Of a stretch of DNA of 64,000 nucleotides, positions 43,178 to 50,987 are shown piece after piece. The notes below the pieces were generated by a model. It was not told the origin of the DNA and did not search any database. It worked only from the letters and a program-made list of their open reading frames with translations. Location: contig KV440964.1 of NCBI GenBank assembly GCA_001636495.1, positions 574,666 to 638,665 on the forward strand. Direction: 5' to 3'. The position numbers and the translations under genes are program-made. The DNA comes from Sutcliffiella horikoshii (GTDB taxonomy: Bacteria > Bacillota > Bacilli > Bacillales > Bacillaceae_I). Position 1 is the first letter of the stretch. Every line of letters starts with the position of its first letter.

Positions 43178-43591
43178 ATGTTTAAAAAGAAAAGGAAATA
43201 TGAAGATTTCGCCGTTGCGATTTTGGTAGAAAACGAATTATCCCAGGAGGAATATGACAAGCTAGCGGCGTCCTTTGACATTGAGGGTGTTGGAGTGGTC
43301 TCTGAAATCTCTGTCAAACGATACAATAAAGAGTGGGAAGTTTTGCAAAGGAAGTTTCCGGACAGGCAACCATCTTCGTTCCCTCGTTTTGTAGTCCTAA
43401 GGGTTCATGGAGATAAAGTGGATAAGGCTATTAAAGAGATGGAGCGAAAAAACTGGTGGAACTGGCTATTCGATGCGATCGAGCTAGATAAGTATATGAT
43501 GGCAGAGCATAAAGTCATGTATGACTACGAAAACGCAGAATATTACACAGACGAGTTAGAAGAGGCCGTAGCGTATTTGAATAATAAATAA
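43178..43591 (+). CDS. Hypothetical acidic protein, 137 residues
   Basis: Not recognised. A soluble protein with a basic N-terminus (MFKKKRKYEDF), a ferredoxin-like alternation of strands and helices (FAVAILVENELSQEEYD, then PRFVVLRVHGDKVDKAIKEME), a WWNWLFDAIELDKYM segment and an acidic tail. The ATG follows AAAGGTGAAGGG. It may belong to the same transcription unit as the preceding membrane protein (gap 111 bases); its own terminator follows. Confidence 0.7.
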   Translation: MFKKKRKYEDFAVAILVENELSQEEYDKLAASFDIEGVGVVSEISVKRYNKEWEVLQRKFPDRQPSSFPRFVVLRVHGDKVDKAIKEMERKNWWNWLFDAIELDKYMMAEHKVMYDYENAEYYTDELEEAVAYLNNK

Positions 43592-43596
43592 ATTAG

Positions 43597-43640
43597 AAAA
43601 GAGTGTCTGACTTATAAAACAAAGGCTGACACTCTTTATT
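43597..43640 (+). terminator. Intrinsic terminator
   Basis: AAAAGAGTGTC pairs with GACACTCTTT around a 20-base loop, followed by ATTTATT. Confidence 0.75.
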
Positions 43641-43755
43641 TATACAATTAGATTTCTAAAAATACAGAATATTATTTGAAGTAAAACTATTATTCTGGTA
43701 AAATGTTTGCGAACACTTTTTTGAACGTTTTTTACTACAAAGGGGAGGGTTAACG

Positions 43756-44733
43756 ATGAAAAAATTCAAGAAATTAGGCACAACAATTGTAAGCGTTTTA
43801 GCCATTAGCTCCATGCTTGTGGCATGTGGCGGAGGAGAAGGTTCTAGTGGTGGGGACGGTGAAGGTCTGGATACTAGATTGGTAACCATCGGGACGGGTG
43901 GATCATCTGGCCCTTACAATATTATTGGTTCATCCTTGGCCAACATCTATTCTGATGAGTACGGGGTAAATTCCAAGTCGCAGGCAACCGGTGCTTCTGT
44001 TGAGAATATCAACCTGATCAAGGAAGGCAAGATCGAAATGGCCTTTGTGATGAGTGATGTGTTGACAGAAGCAGTGGAAGGAACGGGTAACTTCTCTGAG
44101 AAGGTAGAAAATGTCGCACAAGTTGCAACGCTTTATCCGAACTTTGTCCAGATTGTCACAACAGCGGATTCTGGAATCGAGACGATTGAGGACTTGGTTG
44201 GGAAACGTGTTGCAGTAGGAGATCAGAACTCTGGGGTGGAAGTGAATGCTAGAAATCTCCTGGCAGGTCACGACATTTCCTATGACGATATTACGGTCGA
44301 CTATTTGGGGTATGCGGAAGCTGCTGATGGGCTGAAATCCGGGGCGATTGACGCAGCCTTCCTGACAAGTGGATTACCGAATGCATCCGTATTAGAACTT
44401 GCTAAAACAATTGATTTGAAGCTTGTTTCTGTAGATCCTGCCAAAATTGAAGAGATTGCGCAAGATCAACCATATTTTGTCGCGTTAGAAATTCCGGAAG
44501 GCACATACGATAACGAAGAAGCCATACCGACTGCCGCAATTATGAATGCACTGGTAGTGAACAGTGATCTTAGTGAAGATGATGTATATGAATTGACGAA
44601 AACGTTCTTTGATAGCTTGGATACACTAGGTAATGCTCACCAAGCTGCCACGGAAATCTCTTTAGAGAACGCACAAGAGGGCATGGTAGCGCCAATCCAT
44701 CCAGGAGCACAGAAGTTCTACGATGAACAATAA
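43756..44733 (+). CDS. TAXI-family TRAP substrate-binding lipoprotein, system 2
   Basis: 325 residues. Signal peptide to lipobox LVAC, a Gly-rich linker, then VTIGTGGSSGPYNIIGSSLANI, VAVGDQNSGVEVNARNLL and IDAAFLTSGLPNASV, ending HPGAQKFYDEQ. It parallels the system 1 protein throughout but with many substitutions in the ligand region, so the substrate may differ. Ribosome site AAAGGGGAGG. The stop overlaps the DUF1850 gene by 11 bases. Confidence 0.93.
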   Translation: MKKFKKLGTTIVSVLAISSMLVACGGGEGSSGGDGEGLDTRLVTIGTGGSSGPYNIIGSSLANIYSDEYGVNSKSQATGASVENINLIKEGKIEMAFVMSDVLTEAVEGTGNFSEKVENVAQVATLYPNFVQIVTTADSGIETIEDLVGKRVAVGDQNSGVEVNARNLLAGHDISYDDITVDYLGYAEAADGLKSGAIDAAFLTSGLPNASVLELAKTIDLKLVSVDPAKIEEIAQDQPYFVALEIPEGTYDNEEAIPTAAIMNALVVNSDLSEDDVYELTKTFFDSLDTLGNAHQAATEISLENAQEGMVAPIHPGAQKFYDEQ

Positions 44734-45190
44734 GATTTTCATTCTTGGGAGCACAGTTCTGATCGTGCTCCTTCTTTTCCTTTTCGTGAAAATCCCAGTC
44801 CTTTATGTATCATACGACGGTGGCGGATTTTCCTTAAAGGGGGACTCGTTTGAAGTCTCTTGGATTCATTCCGTTGAAAAAGAAGCGTGGATGGAAACCT
44901 ATGAGAAAGAAGGGAATCGTCTAAAATTGGTGAAAACCAAATTCAAGACATTTGGCGCAGGCACTCCTTCAGATGGGGAAATCATTCCTTCCAATGACGG
45001 TTTTGTCCATATGAAAATTGACCGGGAAGTGGAATCGGTCGATTTAATCGTATCAGCAAACGTGGAAACAACACTTACCACGGATTCGAAAGAGTACCGT
45101 CTTTATGAGATGGTGGAGGATTACGAAAACGTTTCGATACAAATTAAAAAACTGCCGTTGTGGGAGTTCTTAAGAGGTGAGATACAATGA
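44723..45190 (+). CDS. DUF1850 protein, system 2
   Basis: 155 residues with an N-terminal membrane helix (IFILGSTVLIVLLLFLFV) and the extracellular DUF1850 pattern VSWIHSVEKEAWMETY and FKTFGAGTPSDGE, ending LPLWEFLRGEIQ. Overlaps both neighbours (11 and 4 bases), so the three genes are translationally coupled. Confidence 0.87.
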   Translation: MNNKIFILGSTVLIVLLLFLFVKIPVLYVSYDGGGFSLKGDSFEVSWIHSVEKEAWMETYEKEGNRLKLVKTKFKTFGAGTPSDGEIIPSNDGFVHMKIDREVESVDLIVSANVETTLTTDSKEYRLYEMVEDYENVSIQIKKLPLWEFLRGEIQ

Positions 45191-47214
45191 CAGATAAGCA
45201 TAAGGTGACAGATCCATTAAAAGATACAGAGGTGATCTCGGAAGAAAAAAAGGCCGAGGTGCTGGAAAAGTATGATACAGAATCGAAGGTCCGCAAATTT
45301 GCGAACAAAAAAATAGTTTTATTGGTTTCTGCCATCGCCATCCTTTATTCCTTATTTCATTTATATATTACTTTCAACCCAATGCCCGCCTTGCAACAAA
45401 GGGCCATTCACGTGGCGGTGGGGATTGCCTTGATCTTTGTTTTGTATCCTGTTACAAAAAAGCAGGACCGCAAAAAGGTAGCTTGGTATGACTGGATATT
45501 ATTTTTCCTGGCACTTGGGTCTGCATGCTATCTGATTGTAGAATACACACAAATCGTTACTTCCCGTGGAGGGATTCCTAATACATTGGATATTCTGGTG
45601 GCCATCATGACCGTCGCTCTGGTCTTGGAGGCGGCAAGGCGTGTTACAGGCATCATCTTGCCTATCATTGCGCTTATTTTCCTTGCCTATCCATTCTTCA
45701 GCCACATGAATTGGATGCCACTCAAGATGGCGACACGTCCTTATGATCTTGGGGATATTTTTGGACAACTATTTTTGAAAACAGAAGGGCTTTATTCAAC
45801 AGCCATCGGTGCTTCAGTTAACTTCATCTTCCTTTTTATCCTGTTCGGGGCCTTCTTGGCACGTTCCGGCATGGGGCAGTTCTTTAATGATCTTGCCTTA
45901 GCGCTTGCTGGTCATAAGCAGGGGGGACCTGCAAAAGTAGCAGTCATCTCAAGTGGATTCATGGGGAGCATTAATGGTGCAGCTGTTGCAAACGTAGTTG
46001 GTACAGGAGCATTTACCATTCCTTTAATGAAAAAAATCGGCTACTCAAGGAACTTTTCCGGTGCGGTCGAGGCGAGTGCCTCTGTCGGCGGACAAATCCT
46101 TCCGCCGATCATGGGTGCCAGTGCCTTCATCATGGCGGAAACAACGGGCATCGCCTACGGGACGATTGCACTTGCTGCATTAATCCCAGCTGTCCTTTAT
46201 TTCCTCGGCGTCATTATGCAGGTTCATTTCCGTGCCGGCAAGGATAATCTGAAGGGCATCCCGAAAGCGAATCTGCCAAAAGTAAAGGAAATCATGAAAG
46301 AGCGCGGTCATTTATTGTTACCGATCGTCTTTTTAATTGTTTTACTTTATCAAAACATGCCAATTGCTCACGCAGCATTCTACACCATCATTTCGACGGT
46401 AGTAGTGGCAGCATTCAGAAAGAACACCAGAATGTCCTTTAAGGATATCCTTGGGGCGCTCGAAAATGGTGCAAGACAGTCCCTGTCCGTTATGGTGGCC
46501 TGTGCGGTGGTAGGTATCATAATCGGGGTGGTCAGCCTGACGAGCTTCGGTAATGTGATGACATCATCTATTACAAGCCTAGGGGCGGATTCCTTGTTCC
46601 TGACGCTGTTCTTCACGATGATTGCGTCCATGGTATTGGGAATGGGGTTACCATCCATCCCGGCCTACATCATTACGGCTACGATGGCGGCTCCTGCTTT
46701 AGCGGAATTTGGCATTCCTATCCTGGTTGCGCATATGTTCGTATTCTATTTCGGGATTTTTGCCAATATCACACCACCTGTTGCACTTGCGGCATTTGCA
46801 GGAGCGGGGATATCTGGTGGAGATCCGATGCGAACCGGCTTCAACGCCTTGAAGCTGTCCATTGCAGGGTTCATCATTCCTTATTTATTTGTTTATAACC
46901 CAGCCATGCTGATGATTGATACAACCGACGTTGCAATCAATACAAGAGATTTTGCAATGCCGCCGGTTATGGAAATCCTGTTAATATCTATAACAGCCAT
47001 CATTGGAATAATCGCACTGAGTGCAGCGGTGGAAGGCTATTTCAGAACGGGACTGAATGTCATGTTGCGTATCCTGATGGGTGCGGGAGCGCTAATGATG
47101 ATCGTGCCTGAATCCAATTCGGATATTTACGGCATTATCATCGTAGGTGTGACGATGGCAATCAATTTTATCCAAGGAAAGAAACAAGAAGAGAAACCTA
47201 ATGTAACAGTATAG
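45187..47214 (+). CDS. TRAP transporter fused permease (4TM/12TM), system 2
   Basis: 675 residues with about 16-18 helices. Starts with the charged EEKKAEVLEKYDTESKVRKF segment that parallels system 1. The core has GGPAKVAVISSGFMGSINGAA, GGQILPPIMGASAFIMAE and MGLPSIPAYIITATMAAPA, with PPVALAAFAGAGISGGDP near the end. Same fold and order as system 1; substrate unknown. ATGA overlap with the DUF1850 gene; a strong terminator follows. Confidence 0.93.
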   Translation: MTDKHKVTDPLKDTEVISEEKKAEVLEKYDTESKVRKFANKKIVLLVSAIAILYSLFHLYITFNPMPALQQRAIHVAVGIALIFVLYPVTKKQDRKKVAWYDWILFFLALGSACYLIVEYTQIVTSRGGIPNTLDILVAIMTVALVLEAARRVTGIILPIIALIFLAYPFFSHMNWMPLKMATRPYDLGDIFGQLFLKTEGLYSTAIGASVNFIFLFILFGAFLARSGMGQFFNDLALALAGHKQGGPAKVAVISSGFMGSINGAAVANVVGTGAFTIPLMKKIGYSRNFSGAVEASASVGGQILPPIMGASAFIMAETTGIAYGTIALAALIPAVLYFLGVIMQVHFRAGKDNLKGIPKANLPKVKEIMKERGHLLLPIVFLIVLLYQNMPIAHAAFYTIISTVVVAAFRKNTRMSFKDILGALENGARQSLSVMVACAVVGIIIGVVSLTSFGNVMTSSITSLGADSLFLTLFFTMIASMVLGMGLPSIPAYIITATMAAPALAEFGIPILVAHMFVFYFGIFANITPPVALAAFAGAGISGGDPMRTGFNALKLSIAGFIIPYLFVYNPAMLMIDTTDVAINTRDFAMPPVMEILLISITAIIGIIALSAAVEGYFRTGLNVMLRILMGAGALMMIVPESNSDIYGIIIVGVTMAINFIQGKKQEEKPNVTV

Positions 47215-47217
47215 ATA

Positions 47218-47262
47218 AAGCAAGGCCCCAGCAGCGAAGTTGAGAGGGGCCTTGCTTTTTTC
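47218..47262 (+). terminator. Intrinsic terminator of TRAP system 2
   Basis: AAGCAAGGCCCC pairs perfectly with GGGGCCTTGCTT around a 16-base loop, then TTTT. Confidence 0.92.
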
Positions 47263-47375
47263 GTGCGTTGAAACGGATGATGACAATCTCGGAGGCAAAA
47301 TAATTTCAAACGTTAAGGAGAAGCTATCTAAGGGAATAGAAGGAATGAATCGTATCAGAATGGGGGAGAAAAAGG

Positions 47376-48758
47376 ATGTTACTGAAGTATTTTTATGACG
47401 AAAACTTAGCGCAGGCTTCCTATATGGTAGGTTGCCAAGCTTCCAAAGAGGCATTTATCATCGACCCGGCACGTAATGTCTTGCCTTATATAAAGGCTGC
47501 GACGAAAGAAGGTTTACGTATTGTAGGGGCACTAGAAACCCATATTCATGCTGATTTTGTTGCAGGATCAAGGGAGTTGGCCAAGCGGATAGGAGCGAAA
47601 ATGTATCTATCCGACGAAGGCGATAAGGATTGGAAATATGAAAATATCGAAGACCTTCCTCATCAATTGGTGAAGGACGGCGATGAAATAAAGCTTGGTA
47701 ATATTTTGTTCCAAGTGATGCATACGCCAGGTCATACACCAGAGAGCATTTCTTTTTTAGTGACGGATGGAGGAGCGAAAACGGATCATCCTATGGGGAT
47801 TTTTACAGGAGATTTTGTTTTTGTCGGGGATGTCGGAAGACCGGATCTACTGGAAAAGTCAGCACAAAAGGCAGGCACGGCTGATAAAGGTGCAAAAGAT
47901 ATGTATAATTCTTTAAGCAAATTCAAGGGTCTCCCTGATTATGTGCAAGTTTGGCCAGGTCATGGGACGGGGAGCCCATGTGGGAAATCCCTAGGTGCCA
48001 TCCCTTCATCAACTGTCGGTTACGAGAAACAAGTTAATTGGGCATTTCAACATGACGATTATGATTCCTTTGCTAAGGAGTTATTGGAAGGTCAACCGGA
48101 GCCGCCAAAATATTTTGGGGTGATGAAGCGTGTAAACAAGGAGGGTCCAAATTTTTTAGAGGATATGGAGAAGCCTAGACGCCTGGATGATCTTGCAGCT
48201 CTGAAAAAGAAAATTCAGCAAGGGACACAGGTCATTGATACCCGGGAAGCTGCGCTCTTTTCAAAAGAGCATATTGAAGGGACAATTAATATTCCATTTA
48301 ACCAGGCCTTCACCAATTGGGCTGGGTGGATCATTGATTATGAACGTCCACTTTACCTTTTGACTGACCCGAATAAACTGGAAGAGATACAAAAGACTCT
48401 TCAATCAATCGGGATAGATAGGCTGGAATGGTATATCGATGTAGACTTGGCCATTCGGATGACTTCTGAGCTGGAATCCTACCATGACATTACTCCGGAA
48501 GAAGCGAAGGAGCTCATGGATAAGGAAGGGGCGCAAGTGGTAGACGTACGCCATAATTCAGAGTGGGAGAATGGCCATATTGAAGGCGCAAAGCATATTA
48601 TGCTCGGGACTTTGCTTGATAGATTGGATGAAGTGCCAAAGGACCGCCCTCTTATTCTCCAGTGTGGTTCAGGCGTCCGCTCGGCGATAGCCATAAGTTT
48701 AGTGCAGGCAAATGGCTTCAAGGATGTTCATAATATGCTTGGTGGATATGCTAGGTAG
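47376..48758 (+). CDS. cstB: CstB-like persulfide dioxygenase-sulfurtransferase
   Basis: 460 residues in three parts: an ETHE1-type MBL dioxygenase (about 1-250) with THIHADF (H56, H58, D60), H120, D152 and H196 as expected iron ligands; a rhodanese-like domain without a catalytic cysteine (about 270-360); and an active rhodanese with QCGSGVRSA (C429). C202 lies just after the H196 motif. This matches staphylococcal CstB, which converts low-molecular-weight persulfides to thiosulfate and protects against sulfide. Unlike the staphylococcal locus, no CstR regulator, CstA or sqr is adjacent. Ribosome site GGAG. Confidence 0.87.
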   Translation: MLLKYFYDENLAQASYMVGCQASKEAFIIDPARNVLPYIKAATKEGLRIVGALETHIHADFVAGSRELAKRIGAKMYLSDEGDKDWKYENIEDLPHQLVKDGDEIKLGNILFQVMHTPGHTPESISFLVTDGGAKTDHPMGIFTGDFVFVGDVGRPDLLEKSAQKAGTADKGAKDMYNSLSKFKGLPDYVQVWPGHGTGSPCGKSLGAIPSSTVGYEKQVNWAFQHDDYDSFAKELLEGQPEPPKYFGVMKRVNKEGPNFLEDMEKPRRLDDLAALKKKIQQGTQVIDTREAALFSKEHIEGTINIPFNQAFTNWAGWIIDYERPLYLLTDPNKLEEIQKTLQSIGIDRLEWYIDVDLAIRMTSELESYHDITPEEAKELMDKEGAQVVDVRHNSEWENGHIEGAKHIMLGTLLDRLDEVPKDRPLILQCGSGVRSAIAISLVQANGFKDVHNMLGGYAR

Positions 48759-48782
48759 CAAAAGGATATGAAGTAGAAATGG

Positions 48783-48814
48783 AGAAGGTGCCTTTCTTTT
48801 GAAGGGCACCTTTC
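48783..48814. terminator. Bidirectional terminator between cstB and the DUF421 gene
   Basis: AAGGTGCC pairs with GGCACCTT around a 12-base loop between two convergent genes. Confidence 0.75.
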
Positions 48815-48815
48815 C

Positions 48816-49517
48816 TCAGTTTGCCTTGGAACGATAAGGAATAATATAGATTCCATCGTCATTTATCCAATCGGCATATAACACATCCTCCACCTTGGAA
48901 TAGCCTTTAGCCTGGATTTGCTGCTGCAGCCAATGGAGGTCATAGCCAAGGTCTGTGACATTGTCTTCCAAGATTTCTCCATCAATAATCAAAGACGTAC
49001 TGAGATAGGTGGGTTGTGGGGCAATCTGTAAGTCTTGAAGTGTGACTTTTTGATATTTATTTTTCTTTAAAATGCTGATGGAACCGTTGGATTCTAAAAT
49101 AGCAAATGCTACTTCCCGTATAGAGAAGGTCTCACTTTGCCTCAACACACTGAGCAACTGATTAATATTCATGCGGTTCTTTTTCAGTTGATGTCTGTCT
49201 ATCTGCCCATCCCGGATGATAATGGCAGGATTGCCCTCTAAAATGCCCCTCAATCGCTTGAATCGCAGTAATAATTTTTCCATGATTACCAATAATAGAC
49301 CCCATACAAATATAGTGAAAAAGATATAGGCAATGTGGACATTCTCCTCATAGATCCCATTCCCAAGAAGCTCTGATAGGACGATTGCGGATATGAAGTC
49401 AAAGGGGGTCAATTGATTGATGGTAGTTTTTCCGAGAACTTGAGTAATCGTGAATAACAAAAAGAACCCAATAACAACTTTTAGTAATATATCTATCCAG
49501 TTTAATTCCACTTTCAA
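48816..49517 (-). CDS. DUF421 (YetF-like) membrane protein
   Basis: 233 residues. Three N-terminal membrane helices, with the family motif LGKTTINQLTPFDFISAIVLSELLG between the first and second, then a cytoplasmic domain with GNPAIIIRDGQID and SETFSIREVAFAILESNGSISI, followed by a second small domain. YetF-type proteins are spore or vegetative membrane proteins of unclear role. I chose the second of two tandem TTG codons (49517), six bases after AAGGAG; TTG 49520 and GTG 49511 are alternatives. Confidence 0.85.
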   Translation of the reverse strand: MKVELNWIDILLKVVIGFFLLFTITQVLGKTTINQLTPFDFISAIVLSELLGNGIYEENVHIAYIFFTIFVWGLLLVIMEKLLLRFKRLRGILEGNPAIIIRDGQIDRHQLKKNRMNINQLLSVLRQSETFSIREVAFAILESNGSISILKKNKYQKVTLQDLQIAPQPTYLSTSLIIDGEILEDNVTDLGYDLHWLQQQIQAKGYSKVEDVLYADWINDDGIYIIPYRSKAN

Positions 49518-49610
49518 CAACCTCTCCTTATCTTTTTAAGCCTTCTCTTTATCTATCAGTCTGTACGAAAAATAGACCTTTTAATCTTTTAAAATGGTGG
49601 GTTAAAGGTA

Positions 49611-49626
49611 AGTTTCACGTGAAACA
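49611..49626. promoter_or_regulatory. parS site (Spo0J/ParB binding)
   Basis: AGTTTCACGTGAAACA matches the Bacillus parS consensus TGTTNCACGTGAAACA at 15 of 16 positions (only the first base differs); the inner 14 bases form a perfect palindrome. It lies in the divergent region upstream of both the DUF421 and iron-binding-protein genes, as expected for an origin-proximal centromere site. Confidence 0.85.
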
Positions 49627-49659
49627 CAAATAATTTTTCAGAAAAAAGTCAAAATAGTA

Positions 49660-49687
49660 TTGACTTGAAAATGATTATCATTAGAAT
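49660..49687 (+). promoter_or_regulatory. Promoter of the ferric-iron ABC operon
   Basis: TTGACT, 16 bases, TAGAAT. The spacer and -10 are covered by a Fur box. Confidence 0.75.
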
Positions 49688-49712
49688 AGTAGTTGAGAGT
49701 GATTATCATTTT
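49666..49712 (+). promoter_or_regulatory. Two Fur boxes before the ferric-iron operon
   Basis: TGAAAATGATTATCATTAG (49666-49684) and TGAGAGTGATTATCATTTT (49694-49712) both contain TGATTATCA, the core of the Fur consensus GATAATGATTATCATTATC. They overlap the promoter and the likely transcription start, so iron-bound Fur should block transcription. Confidence 0.9.
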
Positions 49713-49745
49713 TAATGAAAATAACATACATAGGGAGTGTCAAAA

Positions 49746-50849
49746 GTGAAAAAGTTCCATGTCATCTTTAGTATGATGCTGGCATTAATGCTAGCGTTAA
49801 CAGGCTGTGTGAGCAGCACCAATAACAATGGAAATACAGCTTCTCAGAACAATGGTGGGGCTGAGAATAACGAAGAAGCAACGAATGAGCAGGAATCTGG
49901 AGAAGTGAACGTATATACTAGCCGTCACTATGAAGCGGATCAAATGCTGTACAAAAAGTTTGAGGAAGAAACTGGAATAAAAGTTAATGTGGTAGAAGGT
50001 AAGGGCGAAGAGCTAATGGAACGCTTGAACAGAGAAGGAGAAGCGACGGAAGCAGATGTATATATCACTGCTGATGCTGGTAACCTTTATCAAGCAAAAG
50101 AAGCTGAATTACTTCAAGCCCTTGAAAGTGATGTTCTAGCTGAAAACATCCCTGAAAAATTACGTGATGTGGACAATCAATGGTTCGGTTTAACAAAACG
50201 TGCACGTGTTATCGTTTATGATAAAGAGCGTGTAAGCCCTGAAGAATTATCAACTTACGAAGCTTTGACTGAACCAGAGTGGAAAGACCGTGTAGTGGTT
50301 AGATCTTCTGAAAATATGTACAATATGTCATTACTTGCATCTTTCATTGACATCATGGGAAGAGACCAAGCGAAAGAGTGGGCGCAAGGAATTGCAGACA
50401 ACATGGCCCGTGATCCTGAAGGCGGAGACCGCGACCAAGCGAAGGCTGTAGTAGCAGGTGAAGCGGATGTAGCCATCATGAACACGTACTATATCGGTGT
50501 AATGTTAAACGGAACGGATGAAGAAGAGAAGAAAGTAGCTGAAAACGTTGGCGTATTCTTCCCGAACCAAGAAACAACTGGTACGCACATCAACATCAGT
50601 GGTGCTGGCGTGACAAAGCATGCGAAAAACAAAGAAAATGCCATCAAGTTCATTGAGTTCTTAAGTGGCGAAGAAGCACAAGGTCAATTTGCGGAAGCAA
50701 ACTCTGAATACCCTGTAAATGAAAAGGTAGAACCATCCGAGCTATTAAAATCTTGGGGTGAGTTCAAGGAGCAAGACATCAACCTTTCTAAATTAGGTGA
50801 AAACCAACAAGATGCAATTCGCATCTTCAACGAGGTTGGCTGGAAATAA
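49746..50849 (+). CDS. Ferric-iron ABC transporter binding lipoprotein
   Basis: 367 residues. Signal peptide to lipobox LTGC, an Asn-rich linker, then an FbpA/FutA-type fold: VNVYTSRHYEADQMLYKKFEEE, TEADVYITADAGNLY, RVIVYDKE, NMYNMSLLASF, DVAIMNTYYIGVM (tyrosines typical of iron ligation) and HINISGAGVTKHAKN. Binds free ferric iron outside the cell. GTG at 49746 is eight bases after AGGGAG; a GTG three codons earlier overlaps that site. Fur boxes lie upstream; a strong terminator follows, with the permease read from a second Fur-controlled promoter. Confidence 0.9.
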   Translation: MKKFHVIFSMMLALMLALTGCVSSTNNNGNTASQNNGGAENNEEATNEQESGEVNVYTSRHYEADQMLYKKFEEETGIKVNVVEGKGEELMERLNREGEATEADVYITADAGNLYQAKEAELLQALESDVLAENIPEKLRDVDNQWFGLTKRARVIVYDKERVSPEELSTYEALTEPEWKDRVVVRSSENMYNMSLLASFIDIMGRDQAKEWAQGIADNMARDPEGGDRDQAKAVVAGEADVAIMNTYYIGVMLNGTDEEEKKVAENVGVFFPNQETTGTHINISGAGVTKHAKNKENAIKFIEFLSGEEAQGQFAEANSEYPVNEKVEPSELLKSWGEFKEQDINLSKLGENQQDAIRIFNEVGWK

Positions 50850-50864
50850 ATATGAACAATCGAT

Positions 50865-50905
50865 GAACCGAAGCACATCAGATAGTGCTTCGGTTCTATT
50901 TATTT
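50865..50905 (+). terminator. Intrinsic terminator between binding protein and permease genes
   Basis: GAACCGAAGCAC pairs perfectly with GTGCTTCGGTTC around eight bases, then TATTTATTT. It would reduce the permease and ATPase relative to the binding protein. Confidence 0.85.
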
Positions 50906-50916
50906 GCAATCTTCTG

Positions 50917-50945
50917 TTCCATTTGAGAATGATTTTCGTTATAAT
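50917..50945 (+). promoter_or_regulatory. Fur-controlled promoter before the permease gene
   Basis: TTCCAT, 17 bases, TATAAT, with a Fur-like box TGAGAATGATTTTCGTTAT at 50924-50942 overlapping the -10. Confidence 0.6.
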
Positions 50946-50987
50946 TTAGAATGGAGAAACAAAGAGGCAACAAAGGATGTGTCATCT

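Noticed and set aside
43704-43722. Possible catabolite-responsive (cre) site before the TAXI system 2 gene
   Set aside because: TGTTTGCGAACACT is nearly palindromic but misses three positions of the cre consensus.
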